Positions 1 to 5,322 of a stretch of DNA of 5,322 nt are shown in pieces. The notes under the pieces are model-generated. The model saw nothing but the letters and a program-made list of their open reading frames with translations, had not been told where the DNA came from and did no database searches. The position numbers and the translations under genes were made by a program. The stretch spans positions 1-5,322 of the forward strand of contig CAMWUV010000050.1 in the NCBI GenBank assembly GCA_947177535.1. The letters are read 5' to 3'. The number at the start of each line of letters is the position of its first letter. Position 1 is the stretch's first letter. This stretch comes from an uncultured Mycoplasma sp. (lineage in GTDB: Bacteria > Bacillota_I > Bacilli_A > Mycoplasmatales > Mycoplasmoidaceae).

Positions 1-13
1 AGGTAGATTTATA

Positions 14-83
14 TGAATACAAAAGAATTAAAAATTAATGTTATAAATACACTAAACATTCAATGTTTATTTTTTTGTATTCA
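14..83. repeat. Long inverted repeat with nested palindrome
   Basis: TGAATACAAAA at 14-24 is exactly complementary to TTTTGTATTCA at 73-83. The pairing extends inward to 28/69 with one G-U pair (25/72), giving a 15-base-pair stem. Inside lies an 8-base perfect palindrome arm pair, TAAACATT (53-60) and AATGTTTA (62-69), followed directly by a run of seven T (70-76). The inner hairpin plus T-run would resemble a weak A+T-rich terminator for a gene entering from the left. The outer stem uses the same T-run, so the two folds compete. The role is inferred only. Confidence 0.5.
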
Positions 84-101
84 ATCAAAAGAATATCAAA
101 C

Positions 102-139
102 ATGAAAACGTGCTTCTAGCACATATAAAATTTTTTCAT
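102..139 (+). repeat. Nested hairpin
   Basis: GTGCT (110-114) pairs with AGCAC (118-122) across a three-base TCT loop. An outer stem joins ATGAAAA (102-108) to TTTTCAT (133-139). The inner stem is one of the few G+C-containing helices in this region and is followed within about eight bases by a run of T (131-136). It could be a weak plus-strand terminator or part of a structured transcript. No known RNA family was recognised. Confidence 0.4.
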
Positions 140-194
140 TAAAAAGGATTTTTAATTAATACTCCTTGTTCATAATTACAAAAAATAGCATTAT

Positions 195-223
195 TTGAAC
201 AAAACAGTGTATATAGATAAATA
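195..223 (+). promoter_or_regulatory. Possible promoter upstream of terminator
   Basis: TTGAAC at 195-200 resembles a -35 box, and TAAATA at 218-223 sits 17 bases downstream as a -10-like box. Transcription would start near 230, about 30 bases before the terminator stem, giving either a short RNA of about 60 bases or an attenuated opp leader. In DNA this A+T-rich such matches arise often by chance, so the call is weak. Confidence 0.25.
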
Positions 224-260
224 TAGAAAGAAATAGTTATTTAAAGTATTGTTCGCGTAT

Positions 261-291
261 AGGGAGTATGATAACAACATACTCTCTTTTT
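261..291 (+). terminator. Rho-independent terminator
   Basis: AGGGAGTATG (261-270) pairs with CATACTCTCT (278-287), ten base pairs including one G-U pair, around the seven-base loop ATAACAA. The T-run spans 287-291. This is the most G+C-rich helix in the upstream region. It is oriented for plus-strand transcription, since no A-run precedes the stem to make it bidirectional. No coding frame leads into it inside the window, so it ends a long 3' untranslated tail, a small RNA, or an attenuated leader of opp. The two 5' alternatives are discussed in the findings. Confidence 0.75.
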
Positions 292-322
292 AATGTTATT
301 TAAAAATTTATAAATCTGCCTT

Positions 323-350
323 TTGATAATTTTTTTCAGTAATATATAAG
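323..350 (+). promoter_or_regulatory. Candidate opp operon promoter
   Basis: TTGATA (323-328) is a good -35 match, and TATAAG (345-350) lies 16 bases further on as a -10 box. The start would be near 357, leaving a leader of about 60 bases before oppB. It lies just after the terminator, where an independent operon promoter would be expected. The background is very A+T-rich, so the call is moderate at best. Confidence 0.4.
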
Positions 351-381
351 ATTTAAAAAAGATTTATTATATAAAAGAAAA

Positions 382-387
382 TATAAT
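382..387 (+). promoter_or_regulatory. Alternative -10 box TATAAT
   Basis: This is a perfect TATAAT hexamer with no good -35 box 16-18 bases upstream. Mollicute promoters often rely mainly on the -10 box, so it could start transcription about 22 bases before oppB, leaving just enough leader for the ribosome binding site. It competes with the 323-350 candidate. Confidence 0.35.
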
Positions 388-403
388 AATAAATTATGAA
401 AAT

Positions 404-410
404 AAAGGAA
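404..410 (+). promoter_or_regulatory. Ribosome binding site of oppB
   Basis: AAAGGAA lies five bases before the ATG at 416 and fixes that start. The oppF start has the same AAAGGAA with the same spacing. Confidence 0.75.
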
Positions 411-415
411 ATAAA

Positions 416-1675
416 ATGTTTAAGTATATAGTAAAAAGATTACTTTTTGCGGTCCTTGCTTTGTTTATAGTCATGAGCTTAGTTTTTTTGCTAATGGCTT
501 GTTTAAAAGTTTATCCAATTTCACAAGTTAAAGGTGAAACTGATAGTGCTTATAAAGACAGATTAAGAGACATGGGTTTTTTGGACCCTGTTATTGTAAG
601 GTATTTTAATTATTGAAAAACTTTTTTTGATCCAGTTAATGGTAAACTTTTTGGTGAAGTTTTTAATACACCAGGTACAAGTTTATTAACTAAGTTTTTT
701 CAATATGCACCAAACACTTTATATATTGGAATAATTTCATATATTGTTGCAATTATCATAGGGTTTACCTTTGGAATAATTTCAGCAGTTTATCGGGGTA
801 AATGGCAGGATACATTTATTAATGTTTTTTCTGTAATTCTTATTAGTGTACCAAGCTTTATTATTGGTATTTTATTATTAAAAATTGCAGGAGCTATAAA
901 CATCCCACAAAGATTTATTAACTTTGATAATGAAAATTTTAATATTCAAGAATTAATTACTTCATCAATTATGCCTATTTTGGCATTAACATTTGGTTTG
1001 GCTTCTACACTAACATATTATGTAAGAAATGAACTTGTAGAAGTATTAAGCCAAGACTATATTAAAACAGCAATGTCTAAAGGTCTAAAAAAATATCAAA
1101 TTATTATTAGACATGGTATCAGAAATTCTTTAATTCCAGCATTATCAATTTTAGGACCAAGTTTCTTATCAATAATAACTGGTTCAATTGCTATTGAAAC
1201 TATTTTTGGTATTCAAGGTATGGGTAATATGCTTTATTGAGCAATTTTATCAAACCAATTTTACATTGTTATGTTTCAAACTTTCTTTTTCTCACTTCTG
1301 TATAACTTAATAGTTTTAATTTTAGATATTTCGTTTACATTTATTGATCCAAGAATTAAAATCGCTGAATCATCTCAAACTTCAATATATAACTTAACTA
1401 AATCAACTATATTAAGATTGAATTGAAAAAGAAGATGAAAAAAAGCACTTACAGAAAGCGAGTCACACTTATGAGTAAATAATTCTGATAGTTTATTTTT
1501 TAGTTTGAAAGAATTAAATTTAATTAATCATAAGGAAAAAACAGTTACTTTAAGTGAAAAACTTAGAAATTCATACAATATTAATCTTGAAGTAAAATAT
1601 TTAATTATTGGTAAAGATATCTTAAAAATAAAACCAGAAATAGTAACAGGAGGAGTCGATTATGAGTCAAAGTAA
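416..1675 (+). CDS. oppB: Oligopeptide ABC transporter permease OppB
   Basis: Inner permease subunit of a peptide importer, 419 residues with UGA read as Trp (codons at 614, 1238, 1424, 1436 and 1472). The first helix is at about 5-30 (typical basic start MFKYIVKRLLF), followed by an outer loop and five further helices at about 100-125, 134-158, 182-205, 243-267 and 282-308. The EAA-type coupling loop lies at about 214-240 (DYIKTAMSKGLKK, glycine 223), where an ATPase subunit would dock. The conserved FIDPRI end of the core is at about 310-314. Classical OppB stops soon after this point, at roughly 306 residues in E. coli. Here about 105 residues follow, predicted cytoplasmic, beginning with a basic WKRRWKK segment near 337-343. 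The ATG at 416 is supported by AAAGGAA. The gene is first in the operon, and its 3' end overlaps oppC by 14 bases. It also holds the only CGG and UGG codons noticed (794-805). The family assignment is secure, but the function of the tail is unknown. Confidence 0.93.
1648..1655 (+). promoter_or_regulatory. Ribosome binding site of oppC inside oppB
   Basis: AGGAGGAG is a nearly full-length Shine-Dalgarno match, six bases before the ATG at 1662. It is the strongest such site in the window. It lies within the last codons of oppB, so ribosomes finishing oppB pass over it, which suggests translational coupling. Confidence 0.85.
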
Positions 1676-2840
1676 TAAAGATTTAAAAATTATTAACATG
1701 CCAAAAATTGACTTTGAAATTACTGAAAAGGATTTTAGAAGAGTAGATATTTATAAATTAAATAGAACTGATCAAGTTGTAGGTAAACCAAGTAAATATT
1801 TAATTGATATTATTAAAAGATTTGCTGCAAATCGTTGAGCTTTAGTTTTTTTAATATTTTTTATTTTGATTATTCTTTTGGCAATTTTTGCACCAATAGT
1901 TTCTAATTCTTTAGGTTATAGTGCAACTGATTATATTGCTGGAATTAAAAGTAATGAATGAATTAAAAATTTACCACCACGTTTACATGGACAGCTTCCT
2001 ACAGTTACAGAACATTTAGTACCATATAGTACATTTGCAGAAAAATATAAAGATTCACCCCTTCTAGTAAGTTATGATTATAGTAATGGTTTTTATTCAG
2101 TTACTTATTCTCCATATAAATTAGATATTCTTAAAGATGTTTATCCAATTTTGGGAACTGATGGAAGTGGAGTTGATATTTGAAATAAACTTTGAACTTC
2201 TGTTGGTATTTCTTTATTACTAGCATTTTGAGTTTCTGTTTTATCTGTAATTATTGGAGTTATTTATGGATCAATTGCAGGGGCTTTTGCTGGTAAAGCA
2301 CCTGATACTATAATGATGCGTTTTGTAGAAATAATTAGTGGTGTACCATCAATTGTTTGATTATTAATTTTAGGAGTTGTTCTTAAAGGTGATAACAATA
2401 GTGATGCAGCAGTAACATTAGATAGTACTACAGTAGGTTTATCATTATTATTTATTTTGTGATTCTCTCCAGCAATTGCTACAAGAACATATATTATGAA
2501 AACAAAGGATGTTGAATATGTTCAAGCAACTAAAACATTAGGAGGAAGTCAGGCTAGAGTTATCTTTTTACATATGATTCCTGTTATTGCAGGTAGAATA
2601 TCAGTTATTTTTGTTAATTTAATTCCAACTGTTATTTTCTATGAAGCTACACTTTCATTTTTGGGATTAAAACCACCTTCAACTATTGGTTTAGGAGTAA
2701 TGCTAACTAATGCTCAAACTGTTTCAAATATTCCAGAAATGGTTTCACCAATTTTTGTATTTGCTTTATTTACAATTTCTGCACAAATTATTGCAAATGC
2801 TTTAAATGATGCAATTGATCCAAGGGTAATAGGTAGATAA
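1662..2840 (+). CDS. oppC: Oligopeptide ABC transporter permease OppC
   Basis: Second permease subunit, 392 residues with seven UGA Trp codons. A cytoplasmic N-terminus of about 58 residues precedes the first helix (about 60-82). A long outer stretch follows, then the family motif LGTDGSGVDIW (164-174), where most OppC proteins have LGTDxxGRD. Here the arginine is Val171. Helices follow at about 183-208, 218-242, 255-275, 308-330 and 360-385. The EAA loop is at about 285-305 (EYVQATKTLGG, glycine 294), and the protein ends in the usual DAIDPR. E. coli OppC has about 302 residues. The extra length lies in the N-terminus and in roughly 45 added residues of the first outer loop (about 83-163), which is rich in Tyr, Ser and Pro. 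The ATG at 1662 is fixed by AGGAGGAG and lies inside the end of oppB. The stop is one base before oppD. OppC should pair with OppB to form the channel. Confidence 0.93.
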
Positions 2841-2841
2841 T

Positions 2842-4209
2842 ATGTCTTTGAGATTAAAACATTTTGTCCAAGATGAAGATAAAAAATTAGCTCCAAATCA
2901 AATTATTAAAATTAAAGATTTGAAAGTTAATTTTAAAGTTAAAGATGGATTATTGCAAGCAGTTAGAGGTGTAGATATTTCTGTATATAAAAAGCAAATT
3001 ATAGGAATAGTTGGTGAATCTGGTAGTGGTAAATCAGTTTGTGTAAAATCTTTAATTGGTTTTAACGATGGAGCATCAACAGAAGCAGAAAATTTAAATT
3101 TAGCTGGTATTGATATTTTAAAAGTAAAAAGAAAAACTTGACCAAGCATTAGAGGAATTTATGTTGCATATATCCCACAAGATCCATTGATGTCTTTAAA
3201 TCCCACTAAAACTATTGGTAAACAAGTATTAGAGGCTATTTATGTTTCTGAAAAAAGTCGTTTTAATCAAATTAAAAACAACAAGAAAAATGAAATAGAT
3301 TTAGAAAAACAAAATTTTAAAAAAATTCTAAATGATCTTAAAAAAGACTTATATGATCAAAAAATTTCTCAAGAAGAATTTGATGGTATTTTTCAATCTG
3401 AACAAGCTAAACACAAAGAAAAAATTGCTAACCTTATCGTAAAACATGACGAAATTATTAAAAAGGCAAAAGAAGAATATTTAAATAATACTAAAAAAGA
3501 AAACGCAAAAAATAAAGTGATTGAAATATTAGAATTTATTGGTATTGAAAATGTTCAATCAAGACTTAAATCTTATCCACATGAATTTTCAGGAGGAATG
3601 AGACAAAGAATTGTAATTGCTATTGCTGTTGCAACAAAGCCAGATATCATAATTGCAGATGAGCCTACAACTGCACTTGATGTCACTGTTCAAGCAAAAG
3701 TTTTAAGTTTAATAAAACAATTAAGAGAAGTTTATGGAATTACTGTAGTTTTTATTTCTCATAATATTGCATTAGTTGCTAATTTCTGTGACTACATTTA
3801 TGTAATGTATGCTGGTAAAATTGTTGAGCAAGGACTAACTGAAGAAATTTTTACCAATCCTTTGCACCCATATACATGAGCTTTACTTGCTTCAATTCCA
3901 GATAGTAATGTTGATAATCAAAAATTAGAACCAATTGCTGGAACTCCACCAAATTTAATTACTCCTCCAAAAGGTGATGCATTTGCACCAAGAAATAAAT
4001 ATGCAATTGCATTAGATTTTGAAAAACAACCACCTTTATTTGAAGTTAGTGAAACACATAAAGCAGCAACTTGATTACTTCACCCTAAGGCACCAAAAAT
4101 TGAACTTCCAGATGAAGTGAAAGAAAAAATAAGTAAGTCTAAAAAATCTTTTGAAATTTATGTTAAACAAAAAACAAACAAAAAAGAATTAGAAAAAAAA
4201 TATAAGTAA
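2842..4209 (+). CDS. oppD: Oligopeptide ABC transporter ATPase OppD
   Basis: First ATPase of the importer, 455 residues with UGA Trp codons at residues 100, 346 and 411. Walker A is GESGSGKS (58-65), the Q-loop is Gln113 in QDPLMSLNP, the signature is FSGGMRQR (249-256), Walker B is IIIADEP with Asp273 and Glu274, the D-loop follows at Ala278-Asp280, and the switch histidine is His307. All catalytic residues are present. The peptide-transporter C-terminal region starts at HPYT (342-345). Q-loop to signature spans 137 residues instead of about 70. The extra part, about 134-215, is Lys/Glu/Gln-rich, probably a helical or coiled-coil insert. The cysteines usual in the C-terminal region are missing: Asp379, Asn385 and Asp392 stand where they are expected. 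The ATG follows the oppC stop by one base with only a weak AGG (2831-2833), which suggests coupling to oppC. Confidence 0.93.
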
Positions 4210-4214
4210 AGGAA
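4208..4214 (+). promoter_or_regulatory. Ribosome binding site of oppF
   Basis: AAAGGAA overlaps the oppD stop codon (4207-4209) and lies five bases before the ATG at 4220, which supports that start over later ones. It matches the oppB site in sequence and spacing. Confidence 0.8.
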
Positions 4215-4219
4215 TAAAA

Positions 4220-5322
4220 ATGAATAGTTTAAAAAAAGAACAAAAAACAAAAGTTAATAAAACAAAAACTGTTATTAATAAACCAATCAAAAAACTTTCT
4301 AATTCTAATGTTAATAATTCAAAACCTATTCAAATTTTAAAAGAAAAAAATTTAGTTAAAAAAAATAATACCAATAAACATCCTTTACTAGAAGTTGAAA
4401 ATTTAGATATGTTATTTAAAGTTAGAGGATTATACTTTAAAGCTTTAGATAATGTTAGTTTTTCAGTGGATGAAGGTGATTTTTTTGGAATCATTGGAGA
4501 ATCAGGAAGTGGTAAGTCTACTACTGGTAAATGTATTATTAAACTTTACCAACCAACTGGTGGAAAAATTGAAATTCAAAATAATTTAATTTCTAATAAA
4601 AAATTAACAAGAAGTGCAAAAAAATGATTGCATAAAAATGTTCAAATGATTTTCCAAGATCCAATGGCTTCTTTGAACCCAACAAAAAATATTTTGCAAT
4701 TAATTTCTGAACCTTTAGCAATTAATAAAAGTTTATGAATTGATGCTTTTAAAAAATGAAGAGAATTAAATAGTGTTAGTAAATATTTATTTTCTGAGTT
4801 TATTAAAAGAAAAAATAAAATTTTACAAGATTTTAAAATTAGTTATGTTAATTCTTTGAAAAACAAAATAGTTGAATCTATTAATTATTTTAAAAAAATA
4901 GAAAGTGATGAAAAATTTAAAGAATTAAACTTTAAACAAGCTAGAGAAAAAATTATTTTGGGAATGGATATTTTTGTTGAAAAAATTAATGAAACAACAA
5001 GTGATATTTATGCATTTACTAAAAACTATCAAGACATTCTAGAAGAATTAACAAAAAAATGAAAAAACCGTGATTATGATCTAGCTTATAAAAATTATGA
5101 GCAATTGTTGGAAGAATATAAGGAAAGTAAAAGAATTTTTAGACTTTCAACAAAAGGAAACATAATCCAAAATGAAAAAAATGAATTAATTAATGAAACT
5201 AAAAATTTAGATGTTTCTTTTAAAGAAATATCTAAACAAAATTTTCAATATGTTAAGAGTTGAGAAGCAACTGTAAAAGGAAAAATCAAATCAATTAATC
5301 AAAATATAGAGTTTTCTAGGGA
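4220..5322 (+). CDS. oppF: Oligopeptide ABC transporter ATPase OppF, 3' end cut by window
   Basis: Second ATPase of the importer. The first 367 residues are visible, with UGA Trp codons at residues 136, 173, 180, 281 and 348. A Lys/Asn-rich N-terminal extension of about 55 residues comes before the nucleotide-binding fold, which begins at LLEVENLDMLF. Walker A is GESGSGKS (93-100), and the Q-loop is Gln146 in FQDPMASLNP. In a normal OppF (about 334 residues in E. coli) the LSGGQ signature follows about 70 residues later. Here at least 221 residues after Gln146 contain no signature, Walker B or H-loop. From about 165 the sequence is Lys/Glu/Asn-rich with heptad-like hydrophobic spacing, as in long helices. 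From memory, mollicute OppF proteins are often much longer than those of other bacteria, so a large insert is more likely than a broken gene. The rest of the ATPase should lie to the right. It pairs with OppD to drive OppB/OppC. Confidence 0.88.

Larger units (their letters stand above)
1..415. other. Intergenic region with inverted repeats, no supported gene
   Basis: This 415-base stretch is extremely A+T-rich and broken by stops in all frames on both strands, even with UGA read as Trp. Short frames ending at 4-6, 29-31 or 36-38 could be the last codons of a gene entering from the left, but nothing distinguishes one of them. The stretch holds three hairpin-forming repeats (14-83, 102-139 and 138-156, the last an 8-bp stem with a 3-base loop), a strong terminator (261-291) and promoter-like boxes before oppB. 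The 10-base direct repeat TTAATGTTAT occurs at 35-44 and 290-299, and CAAAAGAAT at 20-28 and 86-94. No tRNA or rRNA was recognised. Confidence 0.7.

Noticed and set aside
13..159. Small plus-strand frame of 48 codons starting ATG and containing one UGA
   Set aside because: It lies across the inverted repeats, has only a partial AGG before it, low-complexity A+T-rich codons and no recognisable motif. It is more likely chance.
225..291. Purine or preQ1 riboswitch upstream of opp
   Set aside because: The conserved core sequences of those classes that I remember are not present. Only the terminator and an alternative pairing are seen.
614..616. Apparent stop codons (UGA) splitting the opp genes into fragments, suggesting pseudogenes
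   Set aside because: All interruptions are UGA. Frame and family motifs continue through each one, for example HPYT-W-ALL in OppD. This is code 4, not gene decay.
2714..2896. Minus-strand open frame of 60 codons
   Set aside because: It is antisense to the well-supported oppC end and oppD start, with no ribosome site or motif. It is a shadow of the real genes.
2898..3149. Minus-strand open frame of 83 codons
   Set aside because: It is antisense to the Walker A region of oppD, whose conserved motifs show that the plus strand is coding.
4856..5062. Separate small gene of 68 codons
   Set aside because: It is an internal piece of the oppF insert in the same frame, bounded only by UGA Trp codons and an internal start-like codon.

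Overview
The window comes from a mollicute (the mycoplasma/spiroplasma group). The DNA is very A+T-rich, arginine is mostly AGA, and every long reading frame stays open only if UGA is read as tryptophan (genetic code 4). By my count there are 20 in-frame UGA codons in the four genes against a single UGG. Many of the UGA positions fall inside conserved transporter motifs. The exact genus cannot be fixed from the sequence. A member of the Spiroplasma/Entomoplasma/Mesoplasma/mycoides assemblage or a similar lineage is plausible.

Layout. Positions 1-415 contain no convincing gene. They hold a series of inverted repeats (14-83, 102-139, 138-156), a strong rho-independent terminator (261-291) and promoter-like elements. 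From 416 to the right edge runs one tightly packed plus-strand operon, oppB-oppC-oppD-oppF. oppB and oppC overlap by 14 bases, oppC and oppD are separated by one base, and oppD and oppF by ten. oppF runs off the right edge.

How the genes work together. They encode the membrane and motor parts of an oligopeptide ABC importer. OppB and OppC are the two permeases, each with a recognisable EAA coupling loop. OppD and OppF are the two different ATPases. The substrate-binding lipoprotein OppA is not in the window and may lie after oppF or elsewhere. For an organism that makes few amino acids, this importer would be a main source of them.

Points of interest. All four proteins are enlarged relative to classical Opp proteins. 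OppB has a basic C-terminal tail of about 105 residues. OppC has a long N-terminus and an enlarged outer loop. OppD carries a charged helical insert of about 65 residues between its Q-loop and signature motif. OppF carries a much larger insert at the same place, more than 180 residues and still unfinished at the window edge. OppD has also lost the cysteines that normally mark the C-terminal region of this family. Upstream, the terminator can be drawn in competition with an alternative hairpin, so the opp leader may be attenuated or there may be a small RNA. No entirely new system is evident. The best leads are the paired ATPase inserts and the structured leader.
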